Source: Janthinobacterium sp. TB1-E2
GTDB lineage: Bacteria; Pseudomonadota; Gammaproteobacteria; Burkholderiales; Burkholderiaceae_D
Direction: 5' to 3'
NCBI RefSeq assembly: GCF_036885605.1
Contig: NZ_CP142523.1
Span: forward strand, 992,001 to 1,056,000
DNA: 64,000 nt
Below, one piece after another: positions 17,498-28,985 of the stretch. Numbering within the stretch: position 1 is the stretch's first letter; every line of letters starts with the position of its first letter. The notes below the pieces were generated by a model. It saw only the letters and a program-made list of their open reading frames with translations. It was not told the DNA's origin and did no database searches. The position numbers were made by a program, and so were the translations under genes.

Positions 17498-19996
17498 ATG
17501 AAACTGACTTTATTGGCCGCTGCCGCCATGGCGCTGTGCCAGGCACAGGCAGCCGAACCTGCTGCCGCCAGCCTGGCCGCGAACCTGGCCGCCTCGGGCG
17601 ACTTGCCCACCGTCATCATCACGGGCAGCATGCCGCTGCCCACCGTGGAGCAGCCGCGCGATGCCTTGGCTGCGCCCGTGCAGACGGCCAGCGCGCAGCA
17701 GATCGCCGCCAGCGGCGCGCTCGATATTTCCGCCTTCCTGCGCCGCAACCTGGGCAGCGTCTACGTGAACGAAGTGCAGAACAACCCGTTCCAGCCCGAC
17801 GTCAGCTACCGCGGCTACACGGCCTCGCCGCTGCTGGGCACGCCGCAGGGACTGTCCGTGTACCTGGACGGCATGCGCCTGAACCAGCCGTTCGGCGACG
17901 TCGTCAGCTGGGACTTGATCCCGCGCCTGGCGATCGCTTCGTTGACCTTGATGCCCGGCTCGAATCCTCTGTTCGGCTTGAATACCCTGGGCGGTGCGCT
18001 GGCCTTGCAGACCAAGGATGGCAAGAGTCACCCGGGCACCGCCGTCGAGGCGCGCCTGGGTTCCGATCAACGGCGCGCCGTGGAAGTTGAACATGGCGGC
18101 AGCAATGCGCAGGGCTGGCACTGGTACGTGACGGGCAACCGCTTCAAGGAAGTGGGCTGGCGTGACGATTCGCCGTCCGACGTGCGCCAGGTGTTTGGCA
18201 AGCTGGGATGGGGCGATGCGCGCACCGATATCGCCGTCACCGTGGCGCACGCGGACAATGCGTTGACGGGCAACGGCTTGCAGGAACAGCGCCTGCTGGC
18301 GCGCGACTACCGCAGCGTCTACACCAAGCCAGACTTGACGGAAAACAGGTCGACCTTGCTGAACCTGACGGGCAAGCACCAGGCCAACGCTGCCTTGCTA
18401 TGGTCCGGCAATGTGTACTACCGCAAGATCGACACGCACACCTTCAATGGCGACCTCAACGACGAGTCGCTCGACCAGTCCGTCTACCAGCCCGGTGCGG
18501 CCGAGCGCGCTGCCCTGGCGGCGGCCGGCTACACGGGCTTTCCCGCCAGCGGGGCGAATGCGTCCAATACGCCGCTTCCGAAGTGGCGCTGCATAGCCAA
18601 CGTGCTGCTGAATGACGAGCCGGCCGAAAAATGCAATGGCATGATCAACCGCAGCCATACCGAGCAGGAAAACTATGGTTTTTCCGGCCAGTTCACCGCG
18701 CTGGCCGATGTGGCGCGCGCGCGCCACACCGTCACGGCTGGCGCCGCCTTCGATGCCAGCCACGCCACCTTCCGCCAGACGAGCCAGTTCGGCTATCTGA
18801 ACCCGGACCGCGGCATCACGCCCGTCGACTTCTTTGCCGACGGTACGCAAATCGACGACGATGGCACGCCTGTCGATAACCGTGTCGACTTGAGCGGACG
18901 CATGCGCACGTGGAGCGTGTATGCGAGCGACAGCATCGCGTTCAAGCAAGACTTGACCCTGACCATCTCCGGCCGCTACAACCGCAGCACGGTGCGCAAC
19001 CGCGACGCCATCACGCCCGGCGGCGGCAGCGGTTCGCTCGACGGCGACCACCGTTTCAGCCGCTTCAATCCCGCCATCGGCCTGGCCTATGCGCCGGCCT
19101 CGGGCGTGAGCGCCTACCTCGGCTACAACGAAGGCAGCCGCACGCCGACGGCCATCGAGCTCGGTTGCGCCGACCCGGACAATCCCTGCCGCCTGCCCAA
19201 CGCCATGGCTGGCGACCCGCCCTTGAAACAGGTAGTGACGAAGACGTGGGAAGCGGGCGTGCGCGGTCAATGGGGCGAGGTGGCGCGCTGGAGCGCGGGC
19301 ATGTTCCGTGCGGAAAACCACGACGATATCCTGTTTGTGGCCGACAACCAGGCCGGTTTCGGCTACTTCAAGAATTTCGGCAAGACGCGCCACCAGGGCG
19401 TGGAGCTGGCGCTCGACGGCAAGGCGGGCGCGCTGGACTTCGGTGTCAACTACACGTGGCTGCAGGCGACGTACCAAAGCCGGGAAACCGTCAACGGCAG
19501 CGCCAACAGCAGCAGCGACGCCGAGGCGCCCGGCCTGGAAGGCAATATCGTCATCACGCCGGGCAAGCGCATTCCCCTCACGCCCAGCCATATCCTGAAG
19601 GCGCACGTGGAGGTTCAGGGCGGACGCGACTGGACGGTGGGCCTGGCCATGACGGCCGTGTCGAGTTCCTATGCGCGTGGCAATGAAAACAATGCGCACC
19701 AGGCGGGCGGGCCAGCGTACCTGGGCGCGGGCAAGAGCGGCGGCTACGCCGTGGTCGAGCTGAACGGCAAATACCAGCTGACACGGCAACTGAGCGTATT
19801 CGCCCAGGTCAATAATCTGTTCGACCGACACTATGCGACGGCGGCCCAGCTGGGCGCGACGGGATTCGATGCCAACGGCAATTTTAGTGCCCGGCCGCTG
19901 CCGGCCGTGAACGGCGAGTATCCGATGGTCAACGCGACCTTCTATGCGGCAGGCGCGCCGCGCAGCGTGAATGTGGGCTTGCGCTACGTGTTTTAA
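17498..19996 (+). CDS. TonB-dependent outer membrane receptor
   Basis: An 832-residue protein from the ATG at 17498, which follows CTGGGGA and yields a clean signal peptide (MKLTLLAAAAMALCQAQA). The plug domain starts with a TonB-box-like TVIITGS and contains DVSYRGYTASPLLGTPQGLSVYLDGMRLN and a GSNPLFGLNTLGGALAL end. A 22-strand type barrel follows and ends in the terminal Phe (LRYVF). Two Cys pairs are visible in extracellular loops (for example GCADPDNPCR). The ligand is not evident: no heme/siderophore genes or FecR/FecI are near. Its stop overlaps the stop of the convergent response regulator by 4 bases. Confidence 0.93.
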   Translation: MKLTLLAAAAMALCQAQAAEPAAASLAANLAASGDLPTVIITGSMPLPTVEQPRDALAAPVQTASAQQIAASGALDISAFLRRNLGSVYVNEVQNNPFQPDVSYRGYTASPLLGTPQGLSVYLDGMRLNQPFGDVVSWDLIPRLAIASLTLMPGSNPLFGLNTLGGALALQTKDGKSHPGTAVEARLGSDQRRAVEVEHGGSNAQGWHWYVTGNRFKEVGWRDDSPSDVRQVFGKLGWGDARTDIAVTVAHADNALTGNGLQEQRLLARDYRSVYTKPDLTENRSTLLNLTGKHQANAALLWSGNVYYRKIDTHTFNGDLNDESLDQSVYQPGAAERAALAAAGYTGFPASGANASNTPLPKWRCIANVLLNDEPAEKCNGMINRSHTEQENYGFSGQFTALADVARARHTVTAGAAFDASHATFRQTSQFGYLNPDRGITPVDFFADGTQIDDDGTPVDNRVDLSGRMRTWSVYASDSIAFKQDLTLTISGRYNRSTVRNRDAITPGGGSGSLDGDHRFSRFNPAIGLAYAPASGVSAYLGYNEGSRTPTAIELGCADPDNPCRLPNAMAGDPPLKQVVTKTWEAGVRGQWGEVARWSAGMFRAENHDDILFVADNQAGFGYFKNFGKTRHQGVELALDGKAGALDFGVNYTWLQATYQSRETVNGSANSSSDAEAPGLEGNIVITPGKRIPLTPSHILKAHVEVQGGRDWTVGLAMTAVSSSYARGNENNAHQAGGPAYLGAGKSGGYAVVELNGKYQLTRQLSVFAQVNNLFDRHYATAAQLGATGFDANGNFSARPLPAVNGEYPMVNATFYAAGAPRSVNVGLRYVF

Positions 19997-20652
19997 GGGT
20001 GGATCTGTTCAATGACCCCGTTGCGCAGGGCAAGATGGACGAGGGCGGCGGGGCCGGGCACGTCGAGCTTTTCTTTGATGCAGGTCTGGTGGTTGGCCAC
20101 CGTCTTGCTGCTCAGGTGCAGCAGGCGGGCGCAGTCGGCGGCGCTGCGGCCTTCGGCCAGCAGGCGGAAGATTTCGAATTCGCGCTGGCTCAGGCTGCTC
20201 AAGCGCTGCGCTTCCATGCGGGCAGTGTCTTGCAGCACGCCCGGTGCGCTGTGCGGATCGAGGTAGCGCCGGCCCGCATGGGCGGCACGCACGGCGTCGA
20301 CCAGGTGTTCCGGGTCGGCCTGCTTGCTGACGAAGCCGCAGGCGCCGCCCTCAAACGCGCGGGCGATCAGCTGCGGCGTGTCGTGCATGCTGAACACGAG
20401 CACGCGGGCGCCGGCGTCGCGGGCGATCAGCTTGCGCAGCAATTCCAGGCCGCCGATGCCGGGCATGGACAAATCCGTCACGCAGACGTCGGGCGCGTGT
20501 TCCTGGTACAAGCCATACGCCGTTTCGCCATTGCCCGCCTCGGCCACGACGGCGATGTCGCCGCCCTGTTCCAGCAGGCGCCGGTAACCGGTGCGCACCA
20601 CCGGATGGTCGTCGACCAGCATCACGCGGATCGGGGTCATGGCCGCGTTCAT
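19993..20652 (-). CDS. NarL/FixJ family response regulator
   Basis: A 219-residue protein. The receiver domain has the acidic pocket VDDH, phospho-acceptor Asp60 in VTDLSMPG, the conserved Ser/Thr in VFSMHD and Lys in GFVSKQA. The LuxR-type HTH follows (LSQREFEIFRLLAEGRSAADCARLLHLSSKTVANH). The ATG at 20652 overlaps the stop of the histidine kinase by 4 bases, so kinase and regulator are co-translated; an internal Met5 is an alternative start. Candidate targets are the adjacent TonB receptor or the divergent PEP-CTERM/protease pair, by position only. Confidence 0.93.
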   Translation of the reverse strand: MNAAMTPIRVMLVDDHPVVRTGYRRLLEQGGDIAVVAEAGNGETAYGLYQEHAPDVCVTDLSMPGIGGLELLRKLIARDAGARVLVFSMHDTPQLIARAFEGGACGFVSKQADPEHLVDAVRAAHAGRRYLDPHSAPGVLQDTARMEAQRLSSLSQREFEIFRLLAEGRSAADCARLLHLSSKTVANHQTCIKEKLDVPGPAALVHLALRNGVIEQIHP

Positions 20653-21560
20653 GCCGCACCAGCCGCCAGCGGCATCGCCACTTCGATGCGCAAGCCGTTA
20701 CCCAGCGCGCTGATCCAGCGGATATGGCCGCGCAGGCCAGCCACTCTTTCGCGCATGCCCAGCATGCCGAAGCCATCTGCCGGCGTTTTGTCTGGATGCA
20801 AACCCAGGCCATTGTCTTCGATGGCCAGGTGCAGCAAGCCGTGCGCATCGGCGCGCAATTCCACCGTGGCCCGGTCGGCGCCCGCGTGGCGCGCCACGTT
20901 CGTCAAGCCTTCCTGCACCAGGCGGTAGATGGCGGTGGCGGTGCAGTCGTCGAGGTTGGCGGGAATGGCATGCAGTGCGAAATGGCAGGCGATGCCGTGC
21001 TGCTGGGACCAGCTGTCGCACAGCGCCTGCAGGGCCGGCGCCAATCCCAGGCTGTCGAGCACGGGCGGGCGCAGCCGGCGCAGCATGGTGCGCACCATCG
21101 CATGCAGCGCTTCCGACGAGCGCGCGATGCTGGCGGCGCACGCCTGCACGTTCGCCTGGTCGCCATCGCGCGCGCGCAGGATGTAGCTGGCGGCCGCGCG
21201 GATGGCTGTGCAGTCTTGTCCCACTTCATCGTGCAGCTCGCGCGCCAGCGCGCAGCGCTCTTCTTCCTGCGCGCGCAGCAGGCGCTGCGTGAGGGTGCGG
21301 TTTTGCGCCAGCAGCAGCGCCACCTGGCGTCCGCGCCGCACGGCAAAGCCGGCCAGGGCAAGCGTCAGCAACAGCAGGCTCAGGGCCAGTTCATCAAGTT
21401 GCCAGTGCTCGTGGCGCCACAGCGCGTAGGTCAGCCGTTCGGCCAGGTCCAGCCTGGCGGCCAGCAGGAAAAAAGCCAGCGCCAGCGCGCAGCACACGAG
21501 GAGGCGCCGGGCCGGCCGCGTGCCTGCGCTGCCGTTGCCGGCAAATTGATGGTGTTCCAT
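20649..21560 (-). CDS. NarL-type sensor histidine kinase (HisKA_3)
   Basis: A 303-residue protein from the ATG at 21560, which follows GGGAG; longer upstream frames lack that signal. Two transmembrane helices (about 20-36 and 58-74) flank a very short periplasmic stretch of about 20 residues (LDLAERLTYALWRHEHWQLDEL), so it has little room for an external sensor. The HisKA_3 dimerisation helix carries His110 in ARELHDEVGQD. The HATPase domain has IYRLVQEGLTNVARHAGA (N box), EDNGLGL and FGMLGMRERVAGLRG. It phosphorylates the downstream response regulator, with which it is translationally coupled. Confidence 0.92.
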   Translation of the reverse strand: MEHHQFAGNGSAGTRPARRLLVCCALALAFFLLAARLDLAERLTYALWRHEHWQLDELALSLLLLTLALAGFAVRRGRQVALLLAQNRTLTQRLLRAQEEERCALARELHDEVGQDCTAIRAAASYILRARDGDQANVQACAASIARSSEALHAMVRTMLRRLRPPVLDSLGLAPALQALCDSWSQQHGIACHFALHAIPANLDDCTATAIYRLVQEGLTNVARHAGADRATVELRADAHGLLHLAIEDNGLGLHPDKTPADGFGMLGMRERVAGLRGHIRWISALGNGLRIEVAMPLAAGAA

Positions 21561-21987
21561 GGTGCTGCTCCCTGAGCGCGGTCGATTCCCTTGTTGTGCA
21601 AGCTTCATGCCATCGCGCAGGGGCTGTGGCCGGGCGCTTCGCGGCGAGAGACAAGTGTTCCAGGATGGAACAGGTGTACCGCGATGTGACGGGGATGACG
21701 GCGCGGCAGGCGCGGTTTTCGAGCTTATCCGAAGTCGCGCCGGCGCGCTGGCGCGCACGTCTGCGGTGCGAGGCATTGTTGTTCCGATGTAACGTTGAGA
21801 TTGCTCAAGCTTTCATAGATAAAACAAAACAAAGTATCGCAGAGTTAGATAAAAAATAAATAAATGATATTAAAAATATGATATTTGTTTTGTGTGGTTT
21901 GCTATATTTGTTGACACTTTTGTGAAAAAGCTGAAAGCGGGCGCGAGACCTGCCGACCTATCTATCCACAACAACCAAGGGAATAGA
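21561..21987. other. divergent regulatory region of the two-component system and PEP-CTERM genes
   Basis: No credible gene. From about 21830 to 21910 the sequence is markedly AT-rich. It contains ATGATATT twice in direct orientation (21864 and 21878, 14 bp apart, the same face of about 1.3 turns). TTGACA at 21911-21916 has no good -10 at 17 bp. AAGGGA precedes the PEP-CTERM start. The AT-rich block is a plausible regulator or H-NS-like binding zone. Confidence 0.5.
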
Positions 21988-22803
21988 ATGAATCGTCCAT
22001 CACATGCGCGGGTATCGCCCGCAACCGCCGATCGGCCCGCTACCCGCGGCCGCGCCACCATCCTGGCCGCGCTGGCCACCTTGTCCGTGCTGGCCTCGGC
22101 GCCGGCCATGGCCGGTGTCCTGACCTTCGATAATTTGCCCCCCGACGTGTATGAAAGCGGCCAGACGCTCAATACGTCGAGCTACAACCTGCTGTTCCTG
22201 GCCGACCCGACCACGGCGGCCGGCGGCGGTGTCAGCGGCGTGGGCGCCATCCTCGATGGCCGCGTGGGCTCGTCGTGCGATATCGCCGCCTGCCCGCAGG
22301 GCGCCACCGGCAACTACCTGGCTATCCTCAACGATGGCGGCGTGAATTTCGCGCGTGCCGACCACCAGGCGTTCAGCCTGGCCGGTTTCGACTACTCCTT
22401 CATCGCGCCCGTTTCCGGCTTGCCCAACATGCAGTGGGGCCAGCTGCAACTGAGCGGTACCCTCAGCAACGGCCAGGTGGTCAGCACCTCGCTGGCGTTT
22501 CCGGGCCAGGGCAGCGATGGCAATTACCATTTCCAGAGCGCATCCCTGCTGGGCGGCTTCAGCAACTATTCCTTCACGGGCCTGACCTTCAACGCGTGTA
22601 TCTTCAACGATACGGGCGCGTGCACCAACTCCATCGATTTCCCCGCCTTTAACCAGGGCCAGTTTGCGCTCGACAATATCAACATCAGCGCCGTGCCGGA
22701 ACCGTCGACCTACATGCTGCTGCTGGCCGGCCTGGGCGCCATCGGCATGCTGTCGCGCCGCCGCAGCGGCAAGTTCGCAGCGTTCACCGTGCAAGGAGCA
22801 TGA
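21988..22803 (+). CDS. PEP-CTERM sorting domain protein
   Basis: A 271-residue protein from the ATG at 21988 behind AAGGGA. An N-terminal signal with a long basic leader (hydrophobic core ILAALATLSVLASAPAMAG) precedes a beta-rich Gly/Ser/Asn-rich body. The C-terminus has the complete PEP-CTERM tripartite signal: VPEPST, a hydrophobic stretch YMLLLAGLGAIGML, and the basic RRRSG. It should be cleaved and handled by exosortase/EpsH, which ties it to exopolysaccharide and biofilm. No exosortase gene is in the window. The next gene starts one base after its stop, so the two are one transcript. The body is otherwise unrecognised. Confidence 0.92.
   Translation: MNRPSHARVSPATADRPATRGRATILAALATLSVLASAPAMAGVLTFDNLPPDVYESGQTLNTSSYNLLFLADPTTAAGGGVSGVGAILDGRVGSSCDIAACPQGATGNYLAILNDGGVNFARADHQAFSLAGFDYSFIAPVSGLPNMQWGQLQLSGTLSNGQVVSTSLAFPGQGSDGNYHFQSASLLGGFSNYSFTGLTFNACIFNDTGACTNSIDFPAFNQGQFALDNINISAVPEPSTYMLLLAGLGAIGMLSRRRSGKFAAFTVQGA
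22793..22798 (+). promoter_or_regulatory. Shine-Dalgarno of the subtilase inside the PEP-CTERM gene
   Basis: AAGGAG, 6 bases before the ATG at 22805 and lying within the last codons of the PEP-CTERM gene. It decides the protease start and implies translational coupling. Confidence 0.85.
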
Positions 22804-22804
22804 G

Positions 22805-25966
<3,162 letters not shown>

Positions 25967-25986
25967 ACCGTTTCAGATGTCAGCGC

Positions 25987-26016
25987 AAGGCGTGCCTCCG
26001 GGCACGCCTTTTTTTT
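25987..26016 (+). terminator. intrinsic terminator of the PEP-CTERM/subtilase unit
   Basis: AAGGCGTGCC and GGCACGCCTT arms with a TCCG tetraloop, followed by a run of T. Confidence 0.92.
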
Positions 26017-26123
26017 AACGCAGACCCCCGTTCGGGAGGAATAGCACTTGCATGGCGGTAACGCCCCCGGTATCTTGTCGGATAGCCATGGCTTTGTGGC
26101 CTGGCATTCTTGGGGAGTCGCGC

Positions 26124-26741
26124 GTGACCAGTTTCCGCACCAATACCGACCGCCTGCTGGAAGTGCGCCTGCAGGATGAAAAAGTGCTGGCGATTGCCGG
26201 CGCGATGGTCGCCTATACGGGCGCCATCAAATTTGAAAAGTCCCTGCTTGGCGGCGAGGGCCTCTTTGGCGCGCTCAAGCGCAAGGTGACGAACGAAGGC
26301 ATGCAGGTGATGCAGGCTTCAGGCACCGGCACGGTGTTTTTCGCGCAGAATGCGGCCGAGATCACCGTCATGGCGCTGGCCGGCGAAAAGCTGACCATCG
26401 AAAGCAGCAGCCTGCTGGCCTACGACACGAGCCTGAAGACGGGCACCAGCTTTGCGGGCTTGCGCGGCGCCAGCTCGGGCCAGGGCCTGTTTTCCACCAC
26501 CGTCGAAGGCAACGGCAACCTGGCCGTCATTTCGCGCGGCAACCTGATCATGCTGGAAGTGACGCCCGCGCATCCGCTGCGCGTGGACCCGGACGCCTTC
26601 GTCGGCTTCAAGGGCGACATCCGCCAGGAATTCGTTTTCGACGTCAACTGGCGCACGATGATCGGCCAGAGCTCGGGCGAATCGTACCAGCACAAATTCA
26701 CAGGCCAGGGCGTGGTGTTCATCCAGCCCGCCGAACGTTAA
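26124..26741 (+). CDS. AIM24 family protein, first of three
   Basis: A 205-residue protein. The GTG at 26124 is preferred: GGGAG lies 7 bases upstream, and the protein then aligns end to end with the next paralogue; an ATG further upstream would add a non-conserved leader. The sequence is almost entirely beta strands with repeating Gly turns, opening with LLEVRLQDEKVLAIAGAMVAYTG and ending GESYQHKFTGQGVVFIQPAER. This is the AIM24 (DUF124) fold, named for a yeast mitochondrial inner-membrane biogenesis factor. The bacterial function is not established. There is no signal peptide, so it is probably cytoplasmic. It is 17 bp from the second copy. Confidence 0.88.
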   Translation: MTSFRTNTDRLLEVRLQDEKVLAIAGAMVAYTGAIKFEKSLLGGEGLFGALKRKVTNEGMQVMQASGTGTVFFAQNAAEITVMALAGEKLTIESSSLLAYDTSLKTGTSFAGLRGASSGQGLFSTTVEGNGNLAVISRGNLIMLEVTPAHPLRVDPDAFVGFKGDIRQEFVFDVNWRTMIGQSSGESYQHKFTGQGVVFIQPAER

Positions 26742-26758
26742 GTTAGCGAGGACCCGCG

Positions 26759-27400
26759 ATGCCTGTCTATCAGCAGATCAATGAAAAGATGCTTGAGGTC
26801 AAACTCGGCAATGAAGAAGTGTTCGCGCGCAAGGGCGCCATGGTGTCCTACCAGGGCGACGTGGCGTTCAGCCGCTCCTTCCTGGCCGGCCAGGGCGTGC
26901 AAAGCCTGGCCATGCGCGCCGTCACGAACGAAGGCTACGCCATGATGTCGGCGCGTGGCACGGGCAGCGTGTTTTACGCCCAGGGCGGCCTGTTCGTCAC
27001 CATCGTCCCCGTGCGCGGCGAAACGTTTTACGTGGAAAGCGATTCCCTGCTGGCCTTCGATGCGCGTTTGACGGCCGGCACCATGTTCCTCGGCAACCAG
27101 GGCGGCGTGCAGGGTGTGGTGCGCGGCATGGCCTCGGGCCAGGGCTTGTTTACCACCACCTTGCAAGGCACGGGCGACGTGGCGATTTTGTCGGACGGTA
27201 ACGCCATCGGCTTGCCCGTCACGCCGGACGTGCCCGTGTTTGTCGACCCGCAAGCGTATATCGGCCACACGGGGCAGCTGAGCTCGACCATCGTCACGGA
27301 CCTGAACTGGAAAACCTTCGTCGGCCAGGCGTCGGGCGAATCGTACCAGGTGAAGTTCACGGGCCAGGGCACGGTCTACATCCAAGCGAGCGAAAGGTAA
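26759..27400 (+). CDS. AIM24 family protein, second of three
   Basis: A 213-residue protein, clearly homologous to the first (shared MLEVKLGNEEVFARKGAMVSYQG, VTNEG, SSSLLA/SDSLLAFD, SGQGLF.TT and GESYQ.KFTGQG blocks). The main difference is a longer Gly-rich insertion near residue 118 (GNQGGVQGVVRGMASGQG). A GAGG site precedes the ATG. It lies between the other two copies with gaps of 17 and 3 bases, so the three are certainly one operon. Possible roles are membrane-associated scaffolding or ligand binding; nothing in the sequence gives a catalytic site. Confidence 0.88.
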   Translation: MPVYQQINEKMLEVKLGNEEVFARKGAMVSYQGDVAFSRSFLAGQGVQSLAMRAVTNEGYAMMSARGTGSVFYAQGGLFVTIVPVRGETFYVESDSLLAFDARLTAGTMFLGNQGGVQGVVRGMASGQGLFTTTLQGTGDVAILSDGNAIGLPVTPDVPVFVDPQAYIGHTGQLSSTIVTDLNWKTFVGQASGESYQVKFTGQGTVYIQASER

Positions 27401-27403
27401 GCC

Positions 27404-28141
27404 ATGACGATTTACACTCCCGATACCTTGCCGAAGAACGATAACCTGAACCGTTTTTCGTATGTCATCGACGTCAAGGAACAGATCTTCATTCGCAAGG
27501 GCAAGATGATCGCCTTCTATGGCGAGCTGCGCTTCGAAGCCATGGGCAGCAGCGTGCTCGACCTGATCGTGCGCAATGCCTTCAATGCGCCGAAATACAT
27601 CCACCACTTTGTCGTCGCGCAAGGGCAAGGACAATTGATTTTGGGCGACAACGGCAACGACCTGGCCTGCTACGACCTGGACAACGCCAACATGACCATC
27701 CGCGCGAAAAACCTGCTGGGTTTCACGAAGGATGTGATCTGCCAGGAATCGACCTTGCCCGGCTACCTGACCATGATAGGCACGGGTAAAGTCATCGCCT
27801 CGTCGAACGGCCCCGTGCATTTCCTCGAGTTGCCATGCCGCGTGGACGAGCAGGCCGTGCTGGGCTGGGCCGATTGCCCCAGCCCCTCGTATCACTACGA
27901 TTATGCCCACGTGCAGGGTTGGGCCTCGGCCGCCGGCGCGCTCACGGGCTTTACCCTGTCGGGCGAGGAAAAGCAGATCGACTTCACGGGCGCCGGCACG
28001 GTGCTGGTGCAGTCGTCCGAGCTGGACGTGACGGGCAGCTCGGCCCTGGCCAACCTGCTGGCGCAATTGCCGATGCTGGGCAAGGAAGACCTGGGGACCT
28101 TGAGCTTGTCCGTCCAGCAGCAGATGAAGCAGGAACGTTAA
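27404..28141 (+). CDS. AIM24 family protein, third of three (divergent)
   Basis: A 245-residue protein, more distant than the first two. It retains the AIM24 opening (VIDVKEQIFIRKGKMIAFYGELRFE) and the closing FTLSGEEKQIDFTGAGTVLVQSSE. It has an extra C-terminal helix of about 35 residues (SSALANLLAQLPMLG...QQQMKQER) absent from the others, which could mediate oligomerisation or partner binding. It starts 3 bases after the second copy. It ends one base before the stop of the convergent crotonase gene. Confidence 0.85.
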   Translation: MTIYTPDTLPKNDNLNRFSYVIDVKEQIFIRKGKMIAFYGELRFEAMGSSVLDLIVRNAFNAPKYIHHFVVAQGQGQLILGDNGNDLACYDLDNANMTIRAKNLLGFTKDVICQESTLPGYLTMIGTGKVIASSNGPVHFLELPCRVDEQAVLGWADCPSPSYHYDYAHVQGWASAAGALTGFTLSGEEKQIDFTGAGTVLVQSSELDVTGSSALANLLAQLPMLGKEDLGTLSLSVQQQMKQER

Positions 28142-28142
28142 G

Positions 28143-28943
28143 CTACTTGACGGCCGCCCAGCCGGGCGGCCGCTTTTCCAGGAAGGCGGTGACGCCTTCC
28201 TCCGCATCCTCTTCCATCATGTTGCGCGCCATCACGTCACCCGCATACGCATACGCGTCGTCCAGCGGCAGCTGGCGCTGCCGGTAGAACATGGCCTTGC
28301 CGTAGCGGATGGCCGTCGGGCTTTTCGCCATGATCTGCTGCGCCAGGCGCGCCACGGCTTCGTCGAGCGCCGTATCGGCCACCGTTTCATTGATCAGGCC
28401 CCAGTCGGCGGCCGTGTCGGCGTCGATGAAGCGGCCCGTCACCAGCATGTCGAAGGCCCGCTTGGGCGACACATTGCGCGACAGGGCAACCGATGGCGTG
28501 GCGCAGAACAGGCCCACGTTGATGCCGGAGACGGCAAAGCGGGCCGATGCGCCCGCCACGGCCAGGTCGCAGCTGGCGACCAATTGGCAGCCGGCCGCCG
28601 TGGCGATGCCGTGCACGCGGGCAATCACGGGCACGGGCAAGCTTTGAATGGCTTGCATCACGCGCGAGCATTGCGCGAACAGGGTTTGATAATACGCAAG
28701 CTGGCGCGTCGCCTGCATCTGGCGCAAATCGTGGCCCGCGCAAAAGGCTTTGCCTTCGGCGGCCAGCACCACGCAGCGCACGTGCGGCTGCTGCGCGATC
28801 GTGTCGAGCGCTTCCTGCAGCGCGGCCAGCATGGCTTCGGACAGGGCATTGAATTGCAGCGGGCGGTTCAGCCGCAGGGTGACGAGGCTATCGTGCTCCT
28901 CGCGCAGTACCAGCGGCGTGTCGGTATCATGTGTTGCGGTCAT
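28143..28943 (-). CDS. enoyl-CoA hydratase/isomerase family protein, ECHDC3-like
   Basis: A 266-residue crotonase-fold protein. The CoA/oxyanion segment GKAFCAGHDLRQM is present, and a GTATAAGCQLVASCDLAVA-type block forms the second oxyanion half. The segment SGINVGLFCATPSVALSRNV closely resembles the human ECHDC3 group. In that position classical hydratases carry a catalytic Glu in 'PE-x-x-x-G'; here the residue appears to be Gly, and the second catalytic Glu also seems absent. The reaction may therefore not be classical hydration. The location is cytoplasmic. It stands alone, tail-to-tail with the AIM24 operon and followed upstream by the head-GIN gene. Confidence 0.9.
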   Translation of the reverse strand: MTATHDTDTPLVLREEHDSLVTLRLNRPLQFNALSEAMLAALQEALDTIAQQPHVRCVVLAAEGKAFCAGHDLRQMQATRQLAYYQTLFAQCSRVMQAIQSLPVPVIARVHGIATAAGCQLVASCDLAVAGASARFAVSGINVGLFCATPSVALSRNVSPKRAFDMLVTGRFIDADTAADWGLINETVADTALDEAVARLAQQIMAKSPTAIRYGKAMFYRQRQLPLDDAYAYAGDVMARNMMEEDAEEGVTAFLEKRPPGWAAVK

Positions 28944-28985
28944 GCGGTCTCCAGTGGCCTGATGGCCTTGTTGTTCTAGGAAATC

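Noticed and set aside
21596..21859. Small frame of 87 codons between the kinase and the PEP-CTERM gene
   Set aside because: No ribosome site or domain; part of it mirrors the kinase leader and part runs into the AT-rich control region.
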